From NCBI GenBank assembly GCA_903878805.1, contig CAIRJF010000002.1:1-46050 (forward strand): a stretch of 46,050 nt of DNA, in the 5' to 3' direction. The notes beneath the pieces are model-generated. The model had not been told where the DNA came from. It saw only the letters and a list, made by a program, of their open reading frames with translations, and ran no database searches. Of the stretch, positions 36,760 to 45,889 are shown one piece after another (positions within the stretch are counted from its first letter, which is position 1; every line of letters starts with the position of its first letter). Both the position numbers and the translations under genes were made by a program. The DNA comes from an uncultured Verrucomicrobia subdivision 3 bacterium (GTDB taxonomy: Bacteria; Verrucomicrobiota; Verrucomicrobiia; Limisphaerales; UBA11358).

Positions 36760-37824
36760 TTACTTGGCCGGAGCCGCCGCCAGCTCGGCGCGCTTGACCA
36801 TGATGGCCTCGATGATTTTCTTCGCCAGCTCGGACTTTTCCTCCAGCGCCTTCTTCGCGGCGTCGCGGCCCTGGCCGATGAGCGCGCCGTCGAATTGCAA
36901 CCACGCGCCCTTTTTGTCCACCGCGCCGCAGGTGATGCCCACGTCGAGAATGCTGCCTTCCTTGTCAATGCCGTGGTTGTAGATGATGTCGAATTCCGCT
37001 TCGGCAAACGGCGGCGCAACTTTGTTCTTCACGATCTTCACGCGCGTGTGGTTGCCGTAAACATTTCCCGCCGCGTCCTTCAACTGGTCTTTGCGGCGGA
37101 TGTCCATGCGCACGCTGGCGTAAAATTTCAGCGCCTTGCCGCCGGGCGTGGTTTCGGGGCTGCCAAACATCACGCCGACTTTTTCGCGCAACTGGTTCGT
37201 GAAAATGCACGTCGTCTTGGACTTGCTCAAAATCGCGGTGAGCTTGCGCAACGCCTGGCTCATCAGGCGCGCCTGCATGCCCATCGTGGCCATGCCCATT
37301 TCGCCTTCGAGTTCCGCCTTCGGCACGAGCGCGGCGACGGAATCAATCACGATCACGTCGAGCGCATTCGAGCGCGCGAGCGTTTCGCAAATGGTCAACG
37401 CCTCTTCGCCGCTGTCCGGCTGCGAAACCAAAAGGTCATCCAAATTCACGCCAAGTTTTTTTGCGTAGCCCGGATCAAGCGCGTGCTCGGCGTCAATGAA
37501 GGCCGCAAGTCCGCCCATTTTTTGAGCGTTGGCAATAACGTGCAGCATCAAAGTCGTTTTACCGGAAGATTCCGGTCCATAAATTTCCACGACGCGTCCG
37601 CGCGGCAAACCACCGACACCGAGCGCGAGATCAATCGCCAGCCCGCCGGTCGGGATGACCTCGATTTTCACCTGCGCTCGCGCATCGCCGAGGCGCATGA
37701 TCGCGCCGTCGCCGTAGGCTTTGGTGATGGAGGAGATGGCGGCATCCAATTCGCGCTCACGCGTCGCGGCGGCTTTGGATTCAGTGGGATTTTTTTCGAC
37801 CGATTTTTCAGATTTGGCAGCCAT
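36760..37824 (-). CDS. recA: Recombinase RecA
   Basis: This 354-residue RecA forms the presynaptic filament for homologous recombination and SOS induction. Walker A is [10 protein letters not shown], Walker B is [10 protein letters not shown], the DNA-binding loop L1 follows in [22 protein letters not shown], and L2 includes [22 protein letters not shown]. The C-terminus is short and less acidic than in E. coli. The ATG at 37824 is chosen (MAAKSEKS); an upstream in-frame codon adds a few residues without conservation. No recX or lexA is adjacent. It is followed by a strong terminator. Confidence 0.97.
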   Translation of the reverse strand: MAAKSEKSVEKNPTESKAAATRERELDAAISSITKAYGDGAIMRLGDARAQVKIEVIPTGGLAIDLALGVGGLPRGRVVEIYGPESSGKTTLMLHVIANAQKMGGLAAFIDAEHALDPGYAKKLGVNLDDLLVSQPDSGEEALTICETLARSNALDVIVIDSVAALVPKAELEGEMGMATMGMQARLMSQALRKLTAILSKSKTTCIFTNQLREKVGVMFGSPETTPGGKALKFYASVRMDIRRKDQLKDAAGNVYGNHTRVKIVKNKVAPPFAEAEFDIIYNHGIDKEGSILDVGITCGAVDKKGAWLQFDGALIGQGRDAAKKALEEKSELAKKIIEAIMVKRAELAAAPAK

Positions 37825-37935
37825 AAATTTGTGGAGAGAAATATTTTTCTGAACCAAGACGTTAGTGAATCAGTTTTAATTAGTCAAATGCGGATGAAGT
37901 CGCCGGCGGAAAAAACCGCGCGGCCAATTTTTAAT

Positions 37936-39378
37936 TCACTTCACGTTCAACTCGCGCTGGATGCCGAATTTTTCGATGCGTTTGCGGAGTGTCGCGCGCG
38001 TGATGCCGAGCATTTTGGCGGCGTGAACCTGGTTGTTATCCGTCTCAATCAAGGCTTGAATCACAAGTTCGCGCTCGACGGCGGGAATGATTTTCAGTTT
38101 CGGGTCGCGCCGGGCGATCTGAAAAAGCTGGCGCGCGAGCGTGGCGGCATCATTCGCCGTCCCGTCGCCGGCGGCGATGCTGGTCGGCGGCGCGGCGACG
38201 CCGGTAGCGGCACCGGAAATTTCCGGCGGCAAATCGCCGGGCAGAATCGCGTCGCTCTTGGCCAGAACGTGCGCACGGCGGATGGCGTTTTCCAGTTCGC
38301 GGACGTTGCCGGGCCAGTGGTATTTTTCAAACAGCTTGACGGCTGCGCTGGCGATGGATTTGGGTTTGCGGTTTTGTTCGCGCGCAATTTTTTCCAGAAA
38401 ATAATTCACCAGCAGCGGAATGTCGTCGCGCCGCTCGCGCAACGGCGGCAAGTGAATGCGCACGACGTTGAGGCGATAAAATAAATCTTCGCGGAACTGG
38501 CGCGCGGCGACGGCGGCCTCAAGCGGCTTGTTGGTCGCGGCGATGACACGCACGTCCACTTGCAGCGGCGTGTTGCCGCCGACGCGCTCGAACGTGCCGG
38601 ATTGCAGCACGCGCAAAATTTTTGTCTGCGTCGCTGGCGTCATGTCGCCGATTTCATCAAGAAAAATCGTGCCGTGGTTGCATTGCTCGAATTTGCCGAT
38701 GCGCTGGAGGGTCGCGCCGGTGAACGCGCCTTTTTCGTGGCCGAACAATTCGCTTTCCAAAAGCTGTTCGGGAATCGCCGCGCAGTTCACCGCGAGAAAC
38801 GGCTGTTGCGCGCGGTCGCTGTGATGATAAATGGCGCGGGCGACGAGTTCCTTGCCCGTGCCGCTTTCGCCGGTGATGAGCGCAGTGGTGTCGGTCGCGG
38901 CGATCTGGCCGATGAGCTTGAAGACTCCCTGCATCGGCCCGCTGCGACCGATGATGCCGAGTTCGTAATCTTCGGATTCGAGCAGCGGCGCGTAGGAGAC
39001 CACCTGCTTCATGTCGCGCGCGGCCTTGAGCGCATTGGCGATGACTTCCTTGAGCTTGGGGATGTCGAACGGCTTGAGCAGATAATCGTAAGCGCCGAGC
39101 TTCATCGCCTCGATGGCGGTCTGCGTCGTGCCGTAGGCGGTCATCAGGATCACGAGCAATTTCGGATCGGTCGCGCGGATTTTGCGCAGCGTTTCCAGGC
39201 CGTTCATGCCGCCCATGCGCACGTCCATGAGCACGAGGTCGGGCTTGAACTTGGGAATTACTTTTAATCCCTCCTCACCGCTGGCGGCGGTGGCGAGCTC
39301 AATTTCCTCGGCGGCGAGAATACGTTGCAGCGAATACCGCACGTCCTCTTCATCATCAATCAACAGCAGCTTGCTCAT
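37936..39378 (-). CDS. Sigma-54-dependent response regulator (NtrC family)
   Basis: A 480-residue three-domain regulator. The REC domain begins MSKLLLIDDEEDVRYS with phospho-acceptor Asp in LVLMDVRM and Lys in YLLKPFD. The AAA+ domain has Walker A GESGTGKELVARAI, the sigma-54 contact GAFTGA in HEKGAFTGATLQ, Walker B TIFLDEIGDM and the WPGNVRELEN block. The C-terminal Fis-type HTH is NNQVHAAKMLGITRATLRKRI. It should activate sigma-54 promoters after phosphorylation. No histidine kinase is encoded beside it, so its signal and targets are unknown. The ATG at 39378 is used. Confidence 0.94.
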   Translation of the reverse strand: MSKLLLIDDEEDVRYSLQRILAAEEIELATAASGEEGLKVIPKFKPDLVLMDVRMGGMNGLETLRKIRATDPKLLVILMTAYGTTQTAIEAMKLGAYDYLLKPFDIPKLKEVIANALKAARDMKQVVSYAPLLESEDYELGIIGRSGPMQGVFKLIGQIAATDTTALITGESGTGKELVARAIYHHSDRAQQPFLAVNCAAIPEQLLESELFGHEKGAFTGATLQRIGKFEQCNHGTIFLDEIGDMTPATQTKILRVLQSGTFERVGGNTPLQVDVRVIAATNKPLEAAVAARQFREDLFYRLNVVRIHLPPLRERRDDIPLLVNYFLEKIAREQNRKPKSIASAAVKLFEKYHWPGNVRELENAIRRAHVLAKSDAILPGDLPPEISGAATGVAAPPTSIAAGDGTANDAATLARQLFQIARRDPKLKIIPAVERELVIQALIETDNNQVHAAKMLGITRATLRKRIEKFGIQRELNVK

Positions 39379-39450
39379 GTCGGCGTGCAGCATAGCCGAA
39401 ACCCGCCCGGCGCGCAGCGAATTTTACTTTCCGCCGCCGCCCCCGATGTG

Positions 39451-40941
39451 TCACGACAAAACCCAGCCGGCGCGGTTGTCGCGCTTGACGAACTGCGCGG
39501 CAGCGGGGCAGTTGGTGGCGCGCATGTTCGGGCCGTCCCATTCAATCTTCTGGCCCGCGCGCAAGGAGACGCAGCCGAGCAGCATGATTTCCGTGAGTTG
39601 CGCGCCGATGGAAAATTTGGAGTAGCACATTTCCGGTTTGCCCTCCTTGATGGCGGCAATCCATTCGAGGTGCTGCCGGTGGTCGTTGTCGCCCTTGAAC
39701 GCATTGCGCGGAATGGATTCTGGAATGGCGGTAATGGCCTCGTGCTTTTTGTAATGGGTGTATTTTTTGTCGTCGTTGAGCCGGAGGAAAAATGTTTCGC
39801 CGTAATCATCAGGAGAAAAGATTTTGCCTTTGTCGCCAATGAGCAGGCAGGCGCTGTTCGGAACTTCGCCGAGCATTTCCTCGATGTCGGCGGTCAGCTC
39901 GCGCGGTGGCTTGTTGCTGAAATCGTGGCCATTCGGCGCTTTCGCATCCGGCAGTCCGCCGTCCAGCCACCACAGCGTGACCGGTTCCAAAGCCAGCGTG
40001 TCGTGCCGGTGAAAAAAGTTTTTGTGCGCGGCAGGCACGGAAATTTTCCGCGCGGGAAATTGAAAACGGATTTTTGAGCCGAGCGGAAAGGTTTCTGTGT
40101 TCATGCCCGTGAGGGCGGTCGCTTCAATTTCCGTTGGGTAGCCCAGACCGAGTGCGCGGAAAGGCATATTGACCGTGTGGCACGCCATGTCGCCGAGCGC
40201 GCCGGTGCCGAAATCCTGCCAGCCGCGCCAGTTAAAGGGATGATAGACACCTTTTTTGTAAGGGCGCACCGGCGCGGGGCCGAGCCAGATGTCCCAGTCC
40301 AAGGTTTCCGGCACCGGGTCGGTGCCCTCGGGACGGTTGATGCCCTGTGGCCAGATTGGGCGGTTGGTCCAGACATACACTTCGCGCACTTGACCGATGA
40401 TTCCAGCGTGGACACATTCCACCGCGCGCCGCAAACCGTCCGCTGCACTACCTTGGTTGCCCATCTGCGTGACGACACCGGTTTCGTGCGCGAGGTCACG
40501 CAAATAACGCGCCTCATAAATCGTCTGCGTCAGCGGCTTCTGGCCGTAGACGTGTTTGCCCAGCCGCATCGCGGCGGATTCGGCAATGGCGTGAAAATGA
40601 TCCGGCGTGGAAACATTCACGGCGTCAATGCCCTTGCCCATCTCGTCGAACATCTTGCGGAAATCTTGGTAAAATTTTGCGTCTGGATACTTCTTGAGCT
40701 GAAGGGCACAACGGGCTGAGTCCACGTCGCACAGCGCCACGATGTTCTCCGAGGCGCAACAATCGGTGTCGCTTCTGCCCTTGCCGCCCGCGCCGATGAC
40801 CGCGATGTTCAGCTTGCTGTTGAGGTTCGCGCCGCGCAGCAGCAGCGGCACGCCGAAGGCGGCAGCGCCGGTCGCGAGCGTGGCAGTTTTGAGAAAAGTG
40901 CGGCGGTTCAAGGTCGACGCGGAGTGCTTTGAGTGTTTCAT
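39451..40941 (-). CDS. Tat-exported Gfo/Idh/MocA-family oxidoreductase
   Basis: A 496-residue protein. A twin-arginine signal is at the N-terminus (LNRRTFLKTATLATGAAAFG). The Rossmann motif IAVIGAGGKGRSD follows at about residue 48, then the dinucleotide end CDVDS, and the conserved QKPLTQTIYEARYL (KP pair) of the Gfo/Idh/MocA family. The C-terminal part is the alpha/beta substrate domain. These act on sugars or inositols with NAD(P), loaded before export through Tat. Such secreted paralogs are numerous in Verrucomicrobia and Planctomycetes. The ATG at 40941 is used. It is divergent from the secreted TIM-barrel protein at 41141, which fits a shared sugar pathway. Confidence 0.92.
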   Translation of the reverse strand: MKHSKHSASTLNRRTFLKTATLATGAAAFGVPLLLRGANLNSKLNIAVIGAGGKGRSDTDCCASENIVALCDVDSARCALQLKKYPDAKFYQDFRKMFDEMGKGIDAVNVSTPDHFHAIAESAAMRLGKHVYGQKPLTQTIYEARYLRDLAHETGVVTQMGNQGSAADGLRRAVECVHAGIIGQVREVYVWTNRPIWPQGINRPEGTDPVPETLDWDIWLGPAPVRPYKKGVYHPFNWRGWQDFGTGALGDMACHTVNMPFRALGLGYPTEIEATALTGMNTETFPLGSKIRFQFPARKISVPAAHKNFFHRHDTLALEPVTLWWLDGGLPDAKAPNGHDFSNKPPRELTADIEEMLGEVPNSACLLIGDKGKIFSPDDYGETFFLRLNDDKKYTHYKKHEAITAIPESIPRNAFKGDNDHRQHLEWIAAIKEGKPEMCYSKFSIGAQLTEIMLLGCVSLRAGQKIEWDGPNMRATNCPAAAQFVKRDNRAGWVLS

Positions 40942-40987
40942 GGATGGCAAATTCTAACAACTGGCAGAAAAAAACAAATCAATTTAA

Positions 40988-41050
40988 GGCAATTTTGCAT
41001 TGGCCATTTGGCCAGTGCGGGTGCGGTAATTGGTGCTGGCCAAAATTGCC
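40988..41050. promoter_or_regulatory. Inverted repeat between two divergent sugar genes
   Basis: GGCAATTTTG (40988-40997) and CAAAATTGCC (41041-41050) are perfect inverse copies, and TTGGCCATTTGGCCA lies just inside the left arm. The 199-bp gap between the divergent start codons could hold an operator at this site, but no regulator is known. Confidence 0.45.
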
Positions 41051-41140
41051 AATGTCGGCAACCATTTCCGCATCACCCAGACGCGGCGTTACCGCCTCTG
41101 TCTTGAAAAATCAAAAATTACGTCCATCAAAAATCACCGC

Positions 41141-42013
41141 ATGAAAATTAAATTTACCCATTTAATCGCCGCGCTTTGTTTCGCGGGGTTCGCCGTGTCC
41201 GCCACGCCCATTCCGACCAACTGCCTGACCGGCGGCCTCGCGCTCGGTTGCCAAGGCTGGACGTTCAAGGAATTTTCCGTCATGGAGGCGATTGACAAGA
41301 CGGCGGAGGCCGGCGGCAAAGCCATCGAATTTTATCCCGGCCAGAAATTCAGTTCAAATAATCCGAGCGTGAAATTCGACCACAACGCCACCGACGAGAT
41401 GATCGCCGCCGTGCAGGCGCACTTGAAGTTGCGTGGCATCCGCGCCGTCAATTATGGCGTCGTGAAAATTCCGCAGGACGAAGCGGCGGCGCGGAAAATT
41501 TTTGAGTTCGCCAAAAAACTGGAGCTTTACGGCATCACCACCGAATCCGTCGAGTCCATTGACACGATTGAAAAGTTGGTCAAGGAATACGACATCTGCG
41601 TGGGCTTCCACGATCATCAGCGCCGTGCTGATGACCCCGCTTATAAAATGTGGGATCCGAATTACGTCTTGAGCATCGTCAAGGATCGCGACGCGCGCAT
41701 CGGTTCCTGCGCGGACATCGGCCATTGGGCGCAATCAAACCTGCAAACCGTGGACTGCCTGAAAATTTTGTCGGGTCGCATCATCAGCGTCCATCTTCAT
41801 GAGATGAATGATCTGTCGCCCGACGCCCATGATGTTCCCGCCGGCACCGGCGTCTGCAACCTCGCGGGCGTGATTGATGAATTGAAGCGCCAGAACTTCG
41901 CCGGCAATGTCTCCATCGAATACGAAGCCAACTGGAAGAACAATGTGGTGGACGCGGCCGGCTTCGTCGGCTTTGTGCGCGGCTACGCGGCGCGCCCCGG
42001 CTTGACGCCGTAA
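41141..42013 (+). CDS. Secreted TIM-barrel sugar isomerase/epimerase-like protein
   Basis: A 290-residue protein of the xylose-isomerase-like TIM-barrel superfamily with a Sec signal (LIAALCFAGFAVSATPIPT). The barrel shows CQGWTFKEFSVMEAIDKTAEAGGKAIEFYPG, then a metal-type region CVGFHDHQRR, then GSCADIGHWAQS and ISVHLHEMNDL, and the late Glu in VSIEYEANW. His/Asp/Glu residues suitable for a divalent metal are all visible. Exported members near Gfo/Idh/MocA proteins are common in this phylum; the substrate is not known. The ATG at 41141 is clear. Its 3' end overlaps the convergent ubiE gene by 31 bp. Confidence 0.86.
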   Translation: MKIKFTHLIAALCFAGFAVSATPIPTNCLTGGLALGCQGWTFKEFSVMEAIDKTAEAGGKAIEFYPGQKFSSNNPSVKFDHNATDEMIAAVQAHLKLRGIRAVNYGVVKIPQDEAAARKIFEFAKKLELYGITTESVESIDTIEKLVKEYDICVGFHDHQRRADDPAYKMWDPNYVLSIVKDRDARIGSCADIGHWAQSNLQTVDCLKILSGRIISVHLHEMNDLSPDAHDVPAGTGVCNLAGVIDELKRQNFAGNVSIEYEANWKNNVVDAAGFVGFVRGYAARPGLTP

Positions 42014-42720
42014 TTGATGGCCATCGCGCCGCCGAGCAGATTGATGACGCGGACATCTTGCAGCTTTAAGGCGCGCATTTTTTCCGCCACCGCGAGTTGC
42101 GCGGGATAATGCTTGAGCGATTCCAAAATATAGGCGTAAGCCGAGGCGTCGCCGCAAAACAGCCAGCCCATCAGCGGCACGGACATTTTTAGGTGGGTGA
42201 AATAAATTGCGCGCCAGAGCGCGTTCGCCGGCTTGCCAAAATCTAAAACAATCAGCCGCGCGCCGGGTTTGGCGACGCGGAACATTTCATCCAAGCCAAG
42301 TTCCCAGCTCGTGAGATTCCGCAGGCCGTAGCCGACGGTCACGACGTCAAAAGAATTTTCGGGAAACGGAATTTGCTGCGCGTCGCCTTGTAAAAAATTC
42401 GGATGGAAGATTTCAGTTTGCGAATTTTTATTTAGCCGCCGTGCCGCGACTTCGAGCATTTGGGCGCTGAAATCCAAACCGGTGCTGTGCGCGCCGCCGC
42501 GCGCGAGGGCGAAGGTGATGTCGCCCGTGCCGCAACAGAGATCAAGCGCGTGGTCGCCATTTTTTATTTGCGCCAGCTTGACGACGTGGCGTTTCCACTG
42601 CCGGTGCAGGCCGAAGCTCTGGAGATCGTTCAAAACATCGTAACGGCGGGCGATGCGGGCGAAGAGGTCGTTGACCTTCGCGGCGCGCTGGTCGCCGGGC
42701 GCGTAATAGGCGTTGCTCAC
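41983..42720 (-). CDS. ubiE: Demethylmenaquinone methyltransferase
   Basis: The 245-residue SAM methyltransferase carries the UbiE/MenG signatures: FARIARRYDVLNDLQSFGLHRQWKR near the start, motif I ALDLCCGTGDIT, VTVGYGLRNLT, and the MenG-like FLQGDAQQIPFPENSFD. It would methylate demethylmenaquinone, the last step of menaquinone synthesis. Given mqnC in the window, menaquinone is the likely product. The start is GTG (complement of 42718-42720). It overlaps the secreted TIM-barrel gene by 31 bp at the 3' end and is divergent from the receiver protein. Confidence 0.92.
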   Translation of the reverse strand: MSNAYYAPGDQRAAKVNDLFARIARRYDVLNDLQSFGLHRQWKRHVVKLAQIKNGDHALDLCCGTGDITFALARGGAHSTGLDFSAQMLEVAARRLNKNSQTEIFHPNFLQGDAQQIPFPENSFDVVTVGYGLRNLTSWELGLDEMFRVAKPGARLIVLDFGKPANALWRAIYFTHLKMSVPLMGWLFCGDASAYAYILESLKHYPAQLAVAEKMRALKLQDVRVINLLGGAMAINYGVKPGRAA

Positions 42721-42837
42721 CCGGAGAGTCTAGCGGCGCGGCGGCGCGGCGCAAAGCGGAGAAATGTCTTTGCGCCGGGGAACGGCTTTGCTACGTTCAG
42801 GTTCAAGTTAAGCCGTTTTAGTAATCAGATTTGTTTT

Positions 42838-43248
42838 ATGAGCACGGGCGCAACCCCAAAGAAAATTCTGGTGGTAGATGACAACGAGATTGTCATCAAG
42901 ACCATTTCCCTGAAATTGCAGGGCGCGGGCTATCAGGTGCTGACGGCGATGGACGGAGCCACGGCGGTGTCTATTGCGCGCAAGGAGTCGCCGGATTTGA
43001 TTCTGCTTGATTTGAGCTTTCCGCCCGATGTCGAGGGCGTGGCTTGGGACGGATTCCGCATCATGGAATGGTTTCACCGGCTGGACACGGTCAAAAAAAT
43101 TCCCGTCATCGTCATCACTGGCACGGACGACCCGGGCGCGAAGCAGCGCGCTACCAACACCGGTGCCGTGGCGTATTTTCAAAAGCCGCTGGAACACGAC
43201 TACCTGCTGAAAGTCATCCGCGCGACGCTGGGTGAAAATCTGCGGTAA
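42838..43248 (+). CDS. Receiver-only response regulator
   Basis: A 136-residue single REC domain: ILVVDDNEIVIKTISL for the acidic pocket, LILLDLSFPPDVEG with the phospho-acceptor Asp, VIVITGT with the Thr and FQKPLEHDYLLKV with the Lys. A longer loop follows the phospho-acceptor than in most receivers (FPPDVEGVAWDGF). No output domain is present. It is divergent from ubiE, 117 bp apart, and tRNA-Gly follows. Its kinase and target are unknown. Confidence 0.88.
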   Translation: MSTGATPKKILVVDDNEIVIKTISLKLQGAGYQVLTAMDGATAVSIARKESPDLILLDLSFPPDVEGVAWDGFRIMEWFHRLDTVKKIPVIVITGTDDPGAKQRATNTGAVAYFQKPLEHDYLLKVIRATLGENLR

Positions 43249-43315
43249 AGATTTGACAGATAAATTCAGTCTTGCCAGCGGCAGCGAGTGGTTTAATATA
43301 AACAGACTTTCGGAC

Positions 43316-43391
43316 GCGAGCGTAGCTCAGTTGGTAGAGCATCACGTTGCCAACGTGAACGTCGAGGGTTCAAATCCCTTCGCTCGCTCCA
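43316..43391 (+). tRNA. tRNA-Gly (anticodon GCC)
   Basis: A 76-nt cloverleaf: acceptor GCGAGCG / CGCTCGC, D-arm AGCTCAGTTGGTAGAGC, anticodon stem TCACG/CGTGA with loop TTGCCAA (GCC), T-arm GAGGGTTCAAATCCCTT and encoded CCA. It lies 67 bp behind the receiver gene. Confidence 0.97.
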
Positions 43392-43534
43392 TTTTTCTTT
43401 TCAGCATTTCGCCGCCCGTTTTTAAAGCTCCGCAGTGGCGGCTGGTTTTGAACAAAACCACCAAACTGCCTCGGAGTCACGCATCTGCCGCTTGGCCGTT
43501 GGACAATTCCGTTGGGAGCGAATGCGTTGATAAA

Positions 43535-43990
43535 TTATTTTCCCTTTGTCCACTTCATCGTCGCGCGCTTCACTTCGCGGTCGGAATCGCGTTTCTTGAT
43601 GTCATCACGCTTGTCGAAGCTCTGTTTGCCCTTGCCCACGCCGAGGGACACTTTTACTTTTCCGTTTTTCCAGAAAAACGCCAGCGGGAACAGCGCGTTG
43701 CCCTTCACCGAGGCCAGCTCAAACAGTTTGCGGATTTCCGATTTGTGCAGCAGCAACTTGCGCGGCGCTTTCGTTTCGTGATTCTGCAAATTACCGTGCG
43801 AGTATTCGTCAATGTGCGCGTTGTAGAGCCACGCCTCGTTTTTCTCGATGCGAGCGAAGGCGTCCGCAATCTGCCCCTTGCCCGCGCGCAGCGACTTCAC
43901 CTCCGTGCCATGCAGCACGATGCCCGCCTCAAACGTGTCGAGGATATGATAATCGCGCCGGGCTTTGTGGTTGGTCACGATGTCGGCCAT
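43535..43990 (-). CDS. smpB: SsrA-binding protein SmpB
   Basis: The 151-residue SmpB binds tmRNA and the stalled ribosome. It shows IVTNHKARRDYHILDTFEAGIVLHGTEVKSLRAGK at the N-terminus, the central LLLHKSEIRKL and the C-terminal KGKQSFDKRDDIKKRDSDREVKR tail that enters the mRNA channel. The ATG at 43990 gives MADIVTNH. tmRNA is at 10592-10945. rpoZ is upstream on the same strand with a terminator between them. Confidence 0.96.
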   Translation of the reverse strand: MADIVTNHKARRDYHILDTFEAGIVLHGTEVKSLRAGKGQIADAFARIEKNEAWLYNAHIDEYSHGNLQNHETKAPRKLLLHKSEIRKLFELASVKGNALFPLAFFWKNGKVKVSLGVGKGKQSFDKRDDIKKRDSDREVKRATMKWTKGK

Positions 43991-44030
43991 GAAAAATTCT
44001 TTCGCACAGTTTACGCCGGTTTTAGGAAAT

Positions 44031-44061
44031 AAAAAAGCCGGAAGAAAAATTCCTCCGGCTT
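44031..44061 (-). terminator. Terminator between rpoZ and smpB
   Basis: AAGCCGGA and TCCGGCTT pair around an 11-nt loop on the reverse strand and are followed by TTTT. It ends the rpoZ transcript just before the smpB start. Confidence 0.75.
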
Positions 44062-44083
44062 CGTGAAAATTTCAGAATCGCGC

Positions 44084-44338
44084 TTAATGCTTCTTGCGCT
44101 TCTTGGCGACCGGACGGACGGCGGCTTTTTCTACAGGAACTTCCCAGCCCATCTTTTCCTCGATGATTTCCGTCAGCGCGATGTCGGCGAGACCCATGCT
44201 GGCCGGCACGTCCACCAGCGGACGACCCAACCCGCCGCCACCGGCGTTCAGTTGGCGCACGCGGCGCGACACGATGTTGATCAGCACATTCGGGTTGCCA
44301 ACCAGTTCCAAGGCTTTTTTGCAAAGTTCAGCGTTCAT
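44084..44338 (-). CDS. rpoZ: RNA polymerase omega subunit
   Basis: The 84-residue omega subunit assists assembly of RNA polymerase. NAELCKKALELVGNPNVLINIVSRRVRQL is the helix that contacts beta', followed by the loop GGRPLVD-like LGRPLVDVPASMGLADIALTEIIEEKM. The C-terminal tail is basic (PVAKKRKKH). It is somewhat atypical but keeps the expected length and position. No gmk or spoT gene is adjacent. The ATG at 44338 is the start. Confidence 0.82.
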   Translation of the reverse strand: MNAELCKKALELVGNPNVLINIVSRRVRQLNAGGGGLGRPLVDVPASMGLADIALTEIIEEKMGWEVPVEKAAVRPVAKKRKKH

Positions 44339-44441
44339 TCGATAAAGAGCGGGTCAGAATACCAGCGAACCGCTTCAAAGCAATCTTAAAAAATTCCCTT
44401 CTAACTTGCGCCGGTTTCCGGCATTTTCTGCAAACAATTTT

Positions 44442-45341
44442 ATGGCCGCAAAACAATCGTTCGACCTGAACCACTTTCTCGCCACGCGCACCGAAGCCGT
44501 CAACGCCGCGCTCGACAGATTCCTGCCATCCGAAAAAACCAAGCCGGCCACGATTCACAAAGCCATGCGCTACTCGCTTTTCGCCGGCGGAAAAAGAATG
44601 CGTCCGGCAGTTTTGCTGGCCGCTGCCGAAGCGTGCGGTGGCAGCGACGCGGCGGCGATGCCGCTCGCGTGCGCCGTCGAGTGCATCCACACCTACTCGC
44701 TAATTCATGACGATTTGCCCGCGATGGACAATGACGATTATCGTCGCGGCAAATTGACCAACCACAAAGTTTTCGGCGAAGGCATCGCCGTGCTGGCGGG
44801 CGACGCGCTGTTGACACAGGCATTTGAAATCGCCGCGCAGTGCAAAAAATTTCCGCGCTACCCGCACGACCAAATTATTTTGGAAATCGCGCGCGCGTCT
44901 GGCTCGCTGCAACTCGTCGCCGGACAGGTCGCGGATTTGGAAGGCGAAGGCAAAAAACTTTCTATCGCCGAATTGAAATTCATCCACGAGCGCAAGACCT
45001 CCGCGCTGCTCTGCTGTTCCGTTCGGCTCGGCGGCATGAGCGCCAACTGCACGCCCGCGCAACTCGCCGCGCTCACCGACTTCGGCTATCACGTCGGCCT
45101 CGCGTTTCAGGTGATTGACGACATTCTCGACGTGACACAGACCAGCGAGCAGCTCGGCAAAACGGCGGGCAAAGACGTGGCCGTGCAGAAGGCGACCTAT
45201 CCGTCCATCGTCGGCCTAGAGAAATCCAAAAAGATTGCGGCGCAACTGACGGACAAAGCGTTTGGCGCGCTGAAAATTTTCAAAGGCAAAGCCGTCGCGC
45301 TCGAAGCGCTGGCGGAATTTCTTTTGAAGCGGGAGAAATAA
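44442..45341 (+). CDS. ispA: Polyprenyl diphosphate synthase (farnesyl-type)
   Basis: A 299-residue trans-prenyltransferase of the IspA/FPP synthase family. The first Asp-rich motif is in HDDLPAMDNDDYRRG and the second in QVIDDILDVT; the intervening GKRMRPA and KTSALLCCSVRLGG are conserved. The length suggests a short-chain product (C15). It would supply prenyl precursors for undecaprenyl and menaquinone side chains. The ATG at 44442 gives MAAKQSFDLNHFL. The downstream dxs often seen with ispA is not here. Confidence 0.9.
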   Translation: MAAKQSFDLNHFLATRTEAVNAALDRFLPSEKTKPATIHKAMRYSLFAGGKRMRPAVLLAAAEACGGSDAAAMPLACAVECIHTYSLIHDDLPAMDNDDYRRGKLTNHKVFGEGIAVLAGDALLTQAFEIAAQCKKFPRYPHDQIILEIARASGSLQLVAGQVADLEGEGKKLSIAELKFIHERKTSALLCCSVRLGGMSANCTPAQLAALTDFGYHVGLAFQVIDDILDVTQTSEQLGKTAGKDVAVQKATYPSIVGLEKSKKIAAQLTDKAFGALKIFKGKAVALEALAEFLLKREK

Positions 45342-45517
45342 TTCACAAATGCGTTGGAATACGTGCCGAGCCAAAGAAGATTGGCGGCGAACTAAAAATA
45401 ACTTGCAAATTGATGCTGCTAGAACAAGGCTTTCGTGCTGACTTTTGCAGGAAACCTAATTGGAAGTTACTGCTGACGGATTCAGTTGGGCATCCAAAAC
45501 AACGGGAAAGGAACTAT

Positions 45518-45889
45518 ATGAAAAAGATTGCAGAGGCATTGAGACGCGAGGTTGCATCATTTGTTTTGGGTTTGAGTCTTTTGTTCGGTTCGTCGAGTTA
45601 CGCAGAGGTCATGCCTCCGACCATTTCTTCTTTTAATCCCCTGTCCGCCACGAATGGGGCAAGTGTGACCATCACGGGCACTAACTTTAGCGAGACCCTC
45701 ACCAATAACATCGTTTGGTTCGGAGCCGTGCAAGCAACAGTTCAATCGGCCAGCCGAGTGCTGGCCATTGTGGATATCACGAACTTTTTGCTTGGCCGCT
45801 GCGTGTGCCTCACCGTAGGTGGGAAAAGCGAGCATCTTGCGTTTCCCAGCCATGCGAGAGCAAATGCAATAGAATGCAAAGTTTTTTGA
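45518..45889 (+). pseudogene. Truncated secreted IPT/TIG-domain protein
   Basis: The frame starts at ATG 45518 with a good ribosome-binding site (AAAGGAAC) and a Sec-type signal (ASFVLGLSLLFGSSSYAEV). It enters an IPT/TIG fold: PPTISSFNPLSATNGASVTITGTNFSETLTNNIVWFGAVQATVQSAS. After about base 45760 the protein is no longer IPT-like, because the DNA is the reverse complement of an integrase gene. So only about 80 residues are real and the rest is read-through. It was probably a larger surface protein with several such domains. Confidence 0.65.

Noticed and set aside
36685-38484. Long forward open frame of 599 codons
   Set aside because: It runs antisense through recA and the NtrC-type gene, across the recA terminator, and has no motif.
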